Below, piece by piece: positions 1-6,065 of a DNA stretch of 6,845 nucleotides. A program made the position numbers and the translations under genes. This DNA is from Gammaproteobacteria bacterium (lineage in GTDB: Bacteria > Pseudomonadota > Gammaproteobacteria > Poriferisulfidales > Oxydemutatoraceae), in contig RKSI01000142.1 of the NCBI GenBank assembly GCA_007570905.1, forward strand, positions 1-6,845, read 5' to 3'. The notes beneath the pieces are model-generated. The model was not told the origin of the DNA. It worked only from the letters and a program-made list of their open reading frames with translations, and ran no database searches. Position 1 is the first letter of the stretch. Each line of letters starts with the position of its first letter.

Positions 1-1
1 C

Positions 2-94
2 GCCGGGCTGCTGATGTTGCTGTTCGGCGCGCTGTGCCTGTTGTTGCGGCGGCGTTTGCCGAACGCCGTGCGCGCCGCCGGAGCAGACAAGTGA
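2..94 (+). CDS. 3' end of an unidentified membrane protein gene (partial)
   Basis: An open frame runs from the window edge to a TGA at 92-94. It encodes about 30 residues: a strongly hydrophobic stretch (AGLLMLLFGALCLLL), then RRR and a short polar tail ending in ADK. This looks like a last transmembrane helix with a positively charged cytoplasmic end. The stop overlaps the start of the next gene (TGATG), so the two are probably translationally coupled. MlaD, the usual neighbour upstream of mlaC, is anchored at its N-terminus and does not normally end in a helix. The tail would better fit a polytopic protein such as an RND/MMPL-type transporter, some of which are encoded next to MlaC-like proteins. 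That identity is inference; too little is visible to name the gene. Confidence 0.55.
   Translation, partial: AGLLMLLFGALCLLLRRRLPNAVRAAGADK
80..83 (+). promoter_or_regulatory. Ribosome binding site for mlaC
   Basis: GGAG lies 10 bases before the ATG at 94 and inside the end of the upstream gene. It favours ATG 94 over ATG 100 (16 bases away) and over the in-frame GTG at 34, which would put about 20 Arg-rich residues in front of the signal peptide. Confidence 0.55.
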
Positions 95-696
95 TGCGGA
101 TGACGCGAAGCGCGCCGGCATTGATGGCCGGCCTCTTGCTGGCGGCGCCGGTGTGCGCCGTCGACGGCGCGGCGAAGAAGGTCGTGGACGGCCTGGTGCA
201 GGAATTACTGACCGAGGTCAAGGCCAACAGGAATCTGTACGAGAACAACGACGCCGCGCTGTTCCGGCTGATACGCCGGCGCATTCTGCCGGCGGTGGAC
301 ACCGCGACCCTGAGCCGCCTGGTGCTCGGCAAACACTGGAAGGGCCTGGCCGACGCACAGCGCCGCAGTTTCACCGCGGCGATGGAGTCGCTGCTGATAC
401 GCAGTTACGGCAAATCGCTGACGCTGCTGACCGAGGTGGACCGGATTCGTGTCCGTGAGCCGAAGAAGGCCGGCGGCGGCAAGTATTTGCTGGTCGCAAG
501 CGATGTGACTTTCGAGGCCAACGAACCGCCCCTCCACATCAACTACATGATGCACGACAGGAACGGCAGGTGGCAGGTATTCGACCTGGTGATTGACGGC
601 CTCAGCCTGGTCAAGCAGTTCAGGCGCAGTTTTGACCGCGAGATACGCGAAGACGGCTTTGATTCGCTGCTCAGGCGCCTGAACGGCGCATCCTGA
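94..696 (+). CDS. mlaC: MlaC/Ttg2D-family periplasmic phospholipid-binding protein
   Basis: The 200-residue product is close to E. coli MlaC (211). Residues 1-22 form a Sec signal peptide: Arg near the N-terminus, a hydrophobic core, and a likely cleavage after VCA. The mature part has the family pattern: ILPAVDTATLSRLVLGKHWK, an LLIRSYGKSL segment, then NYMMHDRNGRWQVFDLVIDG, GLSLVKQFRRSF and a C-terminal EIREDGFDSLLRRL helix. MlaC proteins carry phospholipids across the periplasm between the outer-membrane MlaA complex and the inner-membrane MlaFEDB ABC transporter, helping keep the outer membrane asymmetric. Proximity to murA matches the usual mla locus, although mlaB and ibaG are missing between them. 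HpnM, a related carrier linked to MMPL hopanoid transporters, is an alternative given the membrane-protein tail just upstream. The start at 94 is chosen for the TGATG overlap, the GGAG site and the signal peptide. Confidence 0.87.
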   Translation: MRMTRSAPALMAGLLLAAPVCAVDGAAKKVVDGLVQELLTEVKANRNLYENNDAALFRLIRRRILPAVDTATLSRLVLGKHWKGLADAQRRSFTAAMESLLIRSYGKSLTLLTEVDRIRVREPKKAGGGKYLLVASDVTFEANEPPLHINYMMHDRNGRWQVFDLVIDGLSLVKQFRRSFDREIREDGFDSLLRRLNGAS

Positions 697-710
697 ACGC
701 CGCGGCGGGC

Positions 711-1973
711 ATGGAAAAACTCTACATCAAGGGAGGGCGCGAGCCGCTCGAGGGGCGCGTGCGTATTTCCGGCGCCAAGAACGCGGTGCTGCCGGTGCTG
801 GCGGCGACGCTGCTGACCGACGAGTTGATGACCATCGGCAATGTGCCGCACTTGAACGATGTGACGACGACGATAGAACTGCTGCGGCAGATGGGGATTT
901 CGGTGGTCATCGACGAGCGCATGAACCTCGAGGTCAACAGTTCCACCATCAGCAGTTTCTTCGCGCCGTACGAGGTCGTCAAGACGATGCGCGCGTCGGT
1001 GCTGGTGCTGGGGCCGATGCTGGCGCGCTACGGCTACGCGCGGGTGTCGCTGCCGGGCGGCTGCGCCATCGGCTCGAGGCCGGTCGACATCCACCTTGAA
1101 AGTCTGCGCAAGATGGGCGCCAAGGTGGATGTGGAAGACGGCTACATCATCGCCAGCGCGCCGTACATGCGCGGCGCCGACATTGAACTGCCCGGGCGCA
1201 CCGTCACCGGCACCGAGAACCTGCTGATGGCGGCGACGCTGGCGCGCGGCGTGACGACGATACGCAACGCCGCGCGCGAGCCGGAAGTCGTGGACCTGGC
1301 GCGCTGCCTGCGCAAGATGGGCGCCGACATCAGCGGCGAGGGCGGCGATGTCATCACCGTGCGCGGGCGCGAGCGGCTGCACGGGTGCGGCTTTGATGTG
1401 CTGCCCGACCGCATCGAGACCGGCACCTTTCTGACCGCCGCGGCGATGACCGGCGGCAAGGTCAGGCTGGAGAACACCAGCGCCGGGCTGGTGGACACCA
1501 TTTTGTGCAAACTCACCGAATCGGGCGCGCACATCAACACCGGCAACGGCAGCATCGAGATTGACATGCGCGGCGAGCGGCCTCGCGGCGTCAGCATCGA
1601 GACCGCGCCGTACCCGGCGTTTCCGACCGACATGCAGGCGCAGTTCACCAGCCTCAACGCGGTCGCCGACGGGTCGGGCGTGGTTACCGAGACGGTGTTT
1701 GAAAACCGCTTCATGCATGTGCAGGAAATGCAGCGCATGGGCGCCGACATCGTCGTGCGCGGCAATTCGGCCTACATCACCGGCAGCCGCCGTCTCAAGG
1801 GCGCGCCGGTGATGGCGACCGATTTGCGGGCGTCGGCGTCGCTGATACTTGCCGGCCTGGTCGCCGAGGGCGAGACCGTGGTGGACCGGATTTACCACAT
1901 TGACCGCGGCTACGAGTGCATAGAGGAGAAACTCTCGCAACTCGGCGCCGACATTCACCGTGTGTCGGCGTAG
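711..1973 (+). CDS. murA: UDP-N-acetylglucosamine 1-carboxyvinyltransferase (MurA)
   Basis: MurA transfers enolpyruvate from PEP to UDP-GlcNAc in the cytoplasm, the first committed step of peptidoglycan synthesis. The 420 residues match E. coli MurA (419) end to end. Visible active-site elements are K23-N24 in SGAKNAVLP, KTMRAS (R94), and the catalytic loop LPGGCAIGSRP with C118, equivalent to E. coli Cys115. D307 in YPAFPTDMQAQF corresponds to Asp305, R373 to Arg371 (DLRASAS) and R399 to Arg397 (HIDRGYE). Because the loop Cys is present rather than Asp, the enzyme should be sensitive to fosfomycin (family knowledge). The ATG lies 14 bp after the mlaC stop, and MEKLYIKGG is the standard N-terminus. 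No good Shine-Dalgarno sequence is seen, so translation may depend on coupling to mlaC. mlaC-murA-hisG proximity is a known proteobacterial arrangement. Confidence 0.98.
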   Translation: MEKLYIKGGREPLEGRVRISGAKNAVLPVLAATLLTDELMTIGNVPHLNDVTTTIELLRQMGISVVIDERMNLEVNSSTISSFFAPYEVVKTMRASVLVLGPMLARYGYARVSLPGGCAIGSRPVDIHLESLRKMGAKVDVEDGYIIASAPYMRGADIELPGRTVTGTENLLMAATLARGVTTIRNAAREPEVVDLARCLRKMGADISGEGGDVITVRGRERLHGCGFDVLPDRIETGTFLTAAAMTGGKVRLENTSAGLVDTILCKLTESGAHINTGNGSIEIDMRGERPRGVSIETAPYPAFPTDMQAQFTSLNAVADGSGVVTETVFENRFMHVQEMQRMGADIVVRGNSAYITGSRRLKGAPVMATDLRASASLILAGLVAEGETVVDRIYHIDRGYECIEEKLSQLGADIHRVSA

Positions 1974-1980
1974 CGGCGCG

Positions 1981-2622
1981 ATGACCGCCGCGCGTTTCAG
2001 AATCGCCGTCGCCAAGGGGCGGCTGCTGCAAGAGGCGCTGCCGCTGCTGGGGCGCGCCGGTCTCGCACCGGACGGCGACCCGCTGCGCGAGCGCCGCCTG
2101 GTGATGCCGTGCGCCGACGATGGCGGCGCCGAGATTGTCATCATCCGCGCCGCCGATGTGCCGACCTTCGTCGAGTACGGCGCCGCCGATTTCGGCATCG
2201 CCGGCAAGGATATGCTGATGGAGCACGACGGGCGCGGGTTTTATGAACTGTGCGACCTCGGCATCGCCCGCTGCCGCATGGTCGTCGCCGGCCACGCGCG
2301 CCGCGGCGCGCCGCCGCGGCGCCCGCGCGTGGCCACCAAATATGTCGCCACGGCGCGCCGCCACTTCGCGCAAAGCGGGCGCCAGGCCGACATCGTAAAA
2401 CTCTACGGCTCGATGGAACTGGGGCCGATACTCGGCCTGTCCGACCTGATAGTGGACCTGGTGGACACCGGCGAGACGCTGCGCACCAACGGCCTCGCCG
2501 AGATTGAGGAGATTGCCGGCATCAGCGCGCGCTTGATTGCAAACCGCGCTTCCATGAGAATAAAGGGCACGGCGATGCGCGCCGTCGCCGACCGCTTCGC
2601 CGCCGCGGCGCGCACGGAATGA
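1981..2622 (+). CDS. hisG: ATP phosphoribosyltransferase, short form (HisG)
   Basis: HisG condenses ATP with PRPP to phosphoribosyl-ATP, the first and feedback-controlled step of histidine synthesis. The 213-residue product starts RFRIAVAKGRLLQEALPLL, the family's N-terminal phosphate-site region, followed by RAADVPTFVEYGAADFGIAG. The HisG signature occupies residues 146-167: E146, G152, S154, D159, and TGETL at the end, which fits the family pattern throughout. E. coli HisG is 299 residues; the C-terminal ACT-like regulatory domain is absent here and the protein ends soon after the phosphoribosyl-binding part. Short-form HisG proteins require the HisZ regulatory subunit, so hisZ is expected elsewhere in the genome (inference). 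A GTG at 1960 would extend the frame into the murA 3' end; ATG 1981, 7 bp after the murA stop, gives the normal N-terminus. No clear Shine-Dalgarno sequence is visible. Confidence 0.96.
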   Translation: MTAARFRIAVAKGRLLQEALPLLGRAGLAPDGDPLRERRLVMPCADDGGAEIVIIRAADVPTFVEYGAADFGIAGKDMLMEHDGRGFYELCDLGIARCRMVVAGHARRGAPPRRPRVATKYVATARRHFAQSGRQADIVKLYGSMELGPILGLSDLIVDLVDTGETLRTNGLAEIEEIAGISARLIANRASMRIKGTAMRAVADRFAAAARTE

Positions 2623-2626
2623 CACG

Positions 2627-3691
2627 ATGAGATACCGGACCGACGATCTGAAAATACGCGAAATCAGGGAACTGGTCGCGCCCGAGCAACTGGTCGCGCA
2701 GTTGCCCATCAGCGACGAGGTGTCCGAATGCGTGCACCGCTCGCGCGAGGCGGTGCAGAACATCCTGCACGGGCGCGATTCGCGCATCGTCGTCATCGTC
2801 GGGCCGTGCTCGGTGCACAATGTGGATTCGGCGCTTGAATACGCCGGCAGGCTGCGCCCGTGCATCGGCGACTTCGCCGGCGCGCTGCACATCATCATGC
2901 GCGTTTATTTCGAGAAGCCGCGCACCACGGTCGGCTGGAAGGGGCTGATTAACGACCCCGGCCTCGACGACAGCTTTGACATCAACCGCGGCCTGCGGAT
3001 GGCGCGCAGCCTGCTGCTCGACCTGAACAGCCGCGGCGTGTCGGCGGCGACCGAGTATCTCGACCTGGTCAGCCCGCAGTATGTCTCCGACCTCATCAGT
3101 TGGGGCGCCATCGGCGCGCGCACCACCGAAAGCCAGTCGCACCGCGAACTGGCGTCGGGGCTGTCGTGCCCGGTCGGCTTCAAGAACGGCACCGACGGCA
3201 ACATCCAGATTGCGATTGACGCGCTGCGTTCGGCGTCGCGCCCGCATCATTTTCTGTCGGTAACCAAGCAGGGGCGCTCGGCGATTTTCTCGACCGGCGG
3301 CAACCGCGACTGTCACATCATCATGCGCGGCGGCAAGCAGACCAACTATGATGCCGGCAGCGTGGACGAGGCCGCGCGCAGGCTGACCGAGGCCGGGCAG
3401 TTGCCGAAGATGATGGTGGACTTCAGCCACGCCAACAGCCTCAAGCAGCACCGCCGGCAGATGATAGTCGGCAAGGCCGTCGCCGACCAGTTGCGCGCCG
3501 GCGAGGAGCGGATCATGGGCGTGATGATAGAGAGCAACCTGGTAGAGGGTCGGCAGGACCTTGAGCCGGGCAGGGAACTGGTGTACGGCCAGAGCATCAC
3601 CGACGCCTGCCTCGGCTGGGACGACACCGTTCCGCTGCTTGAACAACTGGCCGAAGGCGTCGAGGCGGGCCGCGCCGCGCGCGGTCGCTGA
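2627..3691 (+). CDS. aroG: Class I 3-deoxy-D-arabino-heptulosonate 7-phosphate (DAHP) synthase
   Basis: The enzyme condenses PEP with erythrose 4-phosphate to DAHP, the entry step of the shikimate pathway. The 354 residues run in register with E. coli AroG (350). The metal ligands fall at the same numbers: C61 (GPCS), H268 (DFSHAN), E302 and D326 (SITDA). PEP and substrate motifs include KPRTTVGWKGL (97-107), GARTTES (R165) and GFKNGTDG (K186). Allosteric-pocket positions known from AroG are mostly kept (D6, D7, P150, Q151, L175, L179, S180, F209, S211), but residue 221 is F instead of V and residue 215 is Q instead of W. Regulation is therefore likely, but Phe, Tyr or Trp specificity cannot be assigned; aroF or aroH are equally valid symbols. 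The ATG is 4 bp after the hisG stop with GGAA 7 bases upstream. Its position between hisG and hisD is unusual. Confidence 0.95.
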   Translation: MRYRTDDLKIREIRELVAPEQLVAQLPISDEVSECVHRSREAVQNILHGRDSRIVVIVGPCSVHNVDSALEYAGRLRPCIGDFAGALHIIMRVYFEKPRTTVGWKGLINDPGLDDSFDINRGLRMARSLLLDLNSRGVSAATEYLDLVSPQYVSDLISWGAIGARTTESQSHRELASGLSCPVGFKNGTDGNIQIAIDALRSASRPHHFLSVTKQGRSAIFSTGGNRDCHIIMRGGKQTNYDAGSVDEAARRLTEAGQLPKMMVDFSHANSLKQHRRQMIVGKAVADQLRAGEERIMGVMIESNLVEGRQDLEPGRELVYGQSITDACLGWDDTVPLLEQLAEGVEAGRAARGR

Positions 3692-3713
3692 CGCCGCCGC
3701 GCGCCGCTGACGC
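3686..3713 (+). repeat. Direct repeat CGCTGACGC at the aroG stop
   Basis: CGCTGACGC occurs at 3686-3694, covering the DAHP synthase stop codon, and again at 3705-3713, 19 bp later. The second copy also forms a small hairpin, CGCTG-ACG-CAGCG (3705-3717). No T-run follows, so it is not a convincing terminator. A short slippage duplication is the simplest reading. Confidence 0.4.
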
Positions 3714-3722
3714 AGCGCCGCC

Positions 3723-3760
3723 CAACGCCGCCGTTCAACGCCGAACCCAACGCCGAATCC
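3723..3760 (+). repeat. Three imperfect tandem repeats before hisD
   Basis: CAACGCCG occurs at 3723, 3736 and 3748. Each copy starts a 12-13 bp unit: CAACGCCGCCGTT, CAACGCCGAACC and CAACGCCGAATCC. They fill much of the 84-bp gap between the DAHP synthase gene and hisD, the largest gap within the presumed operon. No promoter-like AT-rich hexamers are seen here. The array may be slippage at a former junction; a regulatory role is possible but unsupported. Confidence 0.5.
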
Positions 3761-3775
3761 CGCCGCTGCCTTGTC

Positions 3776-5095
3776 ATGCCGTCCGCCGCGCCGCTTGCCA
3801 TCACCCGCCTGAACACCCGCGACAGCGGGTTTGAAGACGGCCTGCGCCGCCACGCCGCGCGCCAGGCCGGCGCCGCAGCCGGTATTGAGGCGCGCGTGCG
3901 CGAGATTATCGGCGATGTGCGCGAGCGTGGCGACGCCGCGCTGGTGGAATACGCCGCAAGCCTCGACGGGCTGGCCGTGAACAGCGCCGCCGAATTGCGC
4001 CTGCCGCCGCAGCGCGCCGCCGCCATCGCCGCGGCGGTGCCGCCGGAAGTCACGCAGGCGCTGGAGCAGGCGGCGGGCAGAATCCGCCGCTACGCCGAAC
4101 GCCAGACGCTGGACGACTGGCAGTTTGAGGACGGCGACGGCGCGCAACTGGGACAGCGCGTAACGCCGCTGGAGTCGGTCGGGATTTATGTGCCGGGCGG
4201 CAAGGCGGCGTATCCGTCATCGGTGCTGATGAACGCGATTCCGGCGCAGGTGGCCGGTGTCGGGCGCATCGTGATGACGCTGCCCGCGGCGGACGGCGCG
4301 CCGGACGCGGCGGTGATGAAGGCCGCGCAAATCGCCGGCGTGTCGGATATCTACACGCTCGGCGGCGCGCACGCGGTGGCGGCGCTGGCGTACGGCACGC
4401 GCAGCATCGCGCCGGTGTGCAAAATTGTCGGCCCCGGCAACATCTGGGTCGCCGAGGCCAAGCGCCAGGTCTTCGGGCGCGTCGGCGTGGACATGATTGC
4501 CGGGCCGTCCGAGATTCTGGTCATCTGCGACGGGCGCACCGAGCCGCGCTGGATCGCGTGCGACCTGTTCGCGCAGGCCGAGCACGACGAACAGGCGCGG
4601 GCGATGCTGCTGTGCCCTGACGCCGGTTATCTGGACGAGGTGCTGCGTTGCATGAACGAAATGATTGGCGACATGCCGCGCGCCGCCATCATCCGCGCGT
4701 CGCTGCGCGACTTCGGCCTGATGATTGAAGTCGGCGACCTTGACGAGGCGGTCGCCATCGCCAATCGGTTGGCGCCGGAGCATCTGGAATTGTCGGTTGA
4801 GCATCCGGAAGAACTGCTGGACGGCGTGCGCAACGCCGGCGCCGTCTTCCTCGGGCGCCACACTTCCGAGGTGCTCGGCGATTATTGCGCCGGGCCGAAC
4901 CATGTCTTGCCGACCGGCGGCAGCGCCCGGTTTTTCTCGCCGCTCGGCGCGCACGACTTTCAGAAGCGCACCAGCGTCGTGCGATGCACGCCGCGCAGCG
5001 CCGACCAACTGGGGCGGATTGCGCGCTGCCTCGCGCGCGCCGAAGGGCTGTTCGCGCACGAGGCGTCTGCGAAATGCCGCATGACGCCGCGCTGA
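3776..5095 (+). CDS. hisD: Histidinol dehydrogenase (HisD)
   Basis: HisD is a zinc enzyme that performs the last two NAD-dependent oxidations of histidine synthesis, histidinol to histidine, in the cytoplasm. The 439 residues match the usual length (E. coli 434). Key residues are all present: zinc ligands Q267 and H270 in AQAEHDEQ, D369 in GDYCAGPNH, and H428 near the C-terminus (LFAHEAS). The catalytic pair is E335-H336 in RLAPEHLELS. The family blocks YVPGGKAAYPSSVLMNAIPA, VGPGNIWVAEAKR and DMIAGPSEIL are also clear. ATG 3776 gives the usual N-terminus (ITRLNTRD about ten residues in), but no Shine-Dalgarno sequence precedes it. hisC, which commonly follows hisD in this locus, is absent. 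The hisD stop overlaps a 25-codon ORF (TGATG). Confidence 0.98.
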   Translation: MPSAAPLAITRLNTRDSGFEDGLRRHAARQAGAAAGIEARVREIIGDVRERGDAALVEYAASLDGLAVNSAAELRLPPQRAAAIAAAVPPEVTQALEQAAGRIRRYAERQTLDDWQFEDGDGAQLGQRVTPLESVGIYVPGGKAAYPSSVLMNAIPAQVAGVGRIVMTLPAADGAPDAAVMKAAQIAGVSDIYTLGGAHAVAALAYGTRSIAPVCKIVGPGNIWVAEAKRQVFGRVGVDMIAGPSEILVICDGRTEPRWIACDLFAQAEHDEQARAMLLCPDAGYLDEVLRCMNEMIGDMPRAAIIRASLRDFGLMIEVGDLDEAVAIANRLAPEHLELSVEHPEELLDGVRNAGAVFLGRHTSEVLGDYCAGPNHVLPTGGSARFFSPLGAHDFQKRTSVVRCTPRSADQLGRIARCLARAEGLFAHEASAKCRMTPR

Positions 5096-5172
5096 TGGCC
5101 GCGGACCGGATACGCGCCGGGAACGGCGCCTTTGCCGGGGCGTTGCGCGAACCGGCGCGGGGCGGCGCATGA
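5095..5172 (+). CDS. Possible 25-residue coupling ORF between hisD and the Nif3-family gene
   Basis: The ATG at 5095 overlaps the hisD stop (TGATG), and the TGA at 5170-5172 overlaps the next start (ATGA). The product would be MAADRIRAGNGAFAGALREP followed by ARGGA. No family is recognised, and no Shine-Dalgarno sequence is apparent. The exact end-to-end overlaps suggest translational reinitiation from hisD into the Nif3-family gene. It could instead be a relic of a lost gene or chance, since GC-rich DNA has few stops. It is not recognisably the start of hisC. Confidence 0.25.
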   Translation: MAADRIRAGNGAFAGALREPARGGA

Positions 5173-5927
5173 CGGCGCTGGCCGACATCGCCGACTACGC
5201 CGACCGCTGCCTGGAAGCGGCGCGGTTTCAGGATTATTGTCCGAACGGCTTGCAGGTGGAGGGCGTGCGCCCGGTGCGCCGCCTGGTTTCCGGCGTGACC
5301 GCGTGCCTTGATTTGATTGAGGCGGCGGCGGCGCGCGACGCCGATGCGCTGCTGGTTCATCACGGCTATTTCTGGCGCGGCGAGTCGCCGGTGCTGACGG
5401 GCATGAAGGCGCGTCGTTTGCGGCGCCTGCTGGAAAGCGGCATCGGCCTGCTGGCTTACCACCTGCCGCTGGACGCGCACCCGCAACTCGGCAACAACGC
5501 GCAACTGGCGCGGCGGCTGGGGCTGCGCGTTGAGGGCGTGCTCGACAGCGACCGCAGCGCGCCGATTGCGATGCACGGCGTGCTGGAGGCGCCGTGCGCC
5601 GCCGGCGAGTTTCAGCGGCGCATAGAACGGGCGCTGGCGCGCAAGCCGCTGCTGGTGGAAGGCGGCGGCGGCCCGGTGCGCACCGTCGGCTGGTGCACCG
5701 GCGCCGCGCAGGACGACATTGAATACGCGGTGCGCCTCGGCCTTGATGCGTTCATCAGCGGCGAGGCGTCGGAAAGAACCACCCACATCGCGCGCGAGGA
5801 GGGCGTGCATTACTACGCCGCAGGCCACCACGCCACCGAGCGTTATGGCGTGCAGGCTCTCGGCGAACGCCTCGCGCGGGAGTTTTCCATTGAGCATGTC
5901 TTCATTGACATTGACAACCCGGTTTGA
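5169..5927 (+). CDS. ybgI: Nif3/YbgI-family dinuclear metal-centre protein
   Basis: The 252-residue protein matches the Nif3-like family (E. coli YbgI, 247), which forms ring-shaped hexamers with two metal ions per subunit. The metal ligands are visible: H64-H65 in LLVHHGYFW, D102 in HLPLDAHPQLGNN, and H220 with E224 in AAGHHATERYG. Other family segments are QDYCPNGLQVEG near the N-terminus and GLDAFISGEASE before the last metal block. The biochemical role is not firmly settled; annotation as a type 2 GTP cyclohydrolase I homologue is by similarity only. The gene overlaps the preceding small ORF (ATGA). A Nif3-family gene near petABC recurs in beta- and gammaproteobacteria, but the promoter after this gene suggests it belongs to the upstream unit rather than to petAB. 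Confidence 0.93.
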   Translation: MTALADIADYADRCLEAARFQDYCPNGLQVEGVRPVRRLVSGVTACLDLIEAAAARDADALLVHHGYFWRGESPVLTGMKARRLRRLLESGIGLLAYHLPLDAHPQLGNNAQLARRLGLRVEGVLDSDRSAPIAMHGVLEAPCAAGEFQRRIERALARKPLLVEGGGGPVRTVGWCTGAAQDDIEYAVRLGLDAFISGEASERTTHIAREEGVHYYAAGHHATERYGVQALGERLAREFSIEHVFIDIDNPV

Positions 5928-5957
5928 GCGGCGGCGCTGAATGGCCGGGATGATGGG

Positions 5958-5975
5958 CGGGCCGGCGGCGGCCCG
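5958..5975. other. GC hairpin downstream of the Nif3-family gene
   Basis: CGGGCCG (5958-5964) and CGGCCCG (5969-5975) form a 7-bp perfect stem with a 4-base loop, 30 bp after the Nif3-family stop. No T-run follows, so it is not a canonical intrinsic terminator. It may protect the 3' end of the transcript or mark its end. Confidence 0.4.
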
Positions 5976-5984
5976 GCAACACCG

Positions 5985-6000
5985 GCATTGCCGGCAATGC
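5985..6000. repeat. Perfect 16-bp palindrome
   Basis: GCATTGCC is followed directly by its reverse complement GGCAATGC. Beyond one mismatched pair the symmetry continues for two more base pairs (5982-6003). Lying about 95 bp upstream of the petA promoter -35 element, it could bind a dimeric regulator or form a cruciform. No second copy was noticed in the window. Confidence 0.5.
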
Positions 6001-6036
6001 GGGCTGTGCCGCCGCACCGCCTGACCGCGCCGTGTT

Positions 6037-6064
6037 CGGCCTGGCCGGCGCCGCCGGCTGGCCG
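6037..6064. terminator. Strong GC hairpin, possible terminator lacking a U-tract
   Basis: An outer stem CGGCC/GGCCG (6037-6041 with 6060-6064) and an inner stem GCCGGC/GCCGGC (6044-6049 with 6053-6058) are separated by a small internal loop, with a 3-base apical loop. It lies between the Nif3-family gene and the petA promoter, where the upstream transcript should end. The following bases (GTTGTACAGG) are not T-rich, so termination is only a possibility. Confidence 0.35.
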
Positions 6065-6065
6065 G

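Noticed and set aside
34..93. N-terminal extension of mlaC from a GTG at 34
   Set aside because: It would add 20 Arg-rich residues before an ordinary signal peptide and overlap the upstream gene extensively; GGAG and TGATG support ATG 94.
94..159. Possible lipoprotein signal in MlaC (Cys21)
   Set aside because: The residues before the Cys (APV) do not fit a lipobox, while VCA at 20-22 is a good signal peptidase I site.
1960..1980. GTG start for hisG inside the murA 3' end
   Set aside because: It adds CRRSGA before the normal N-terminus and has no supporting ribosome binding site; ATG 1981 fits the family.
543..2207. 554-codon open frame on the minus strand opposite murA and hisG
   Set aside because: Antisense shadow of high-GC coding DNA. 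The product is Arg/His/Ala-rich low-complexity sequence, and the opposite strand has complete genes with all catalytic motifs.
2522..4147. 541-codon minus-strand open frame opposite the DAHP synthase gene and the hisD 5' end
   Set aside because: Same reason: no recognisable domain and full overlap with well-supported genes.
4689..6017. 442-codon minus-strand open frame opposite hisD and the Nif3-family gene
   Set aside because: Biased Arg/Ala composition and no motifs; it mirrors two genes with intact active sites.
5941..6024. 27-residue + strand ORF with closely spaced cysteines (HCRQCGLC), resembling a zinc knuckle
   Set aside because: No ribosome binding site. The cysteines and histidines come from the palindromic CCGGCA/TGCCGG repeats, so the motif is probably an accident of DNA structure.
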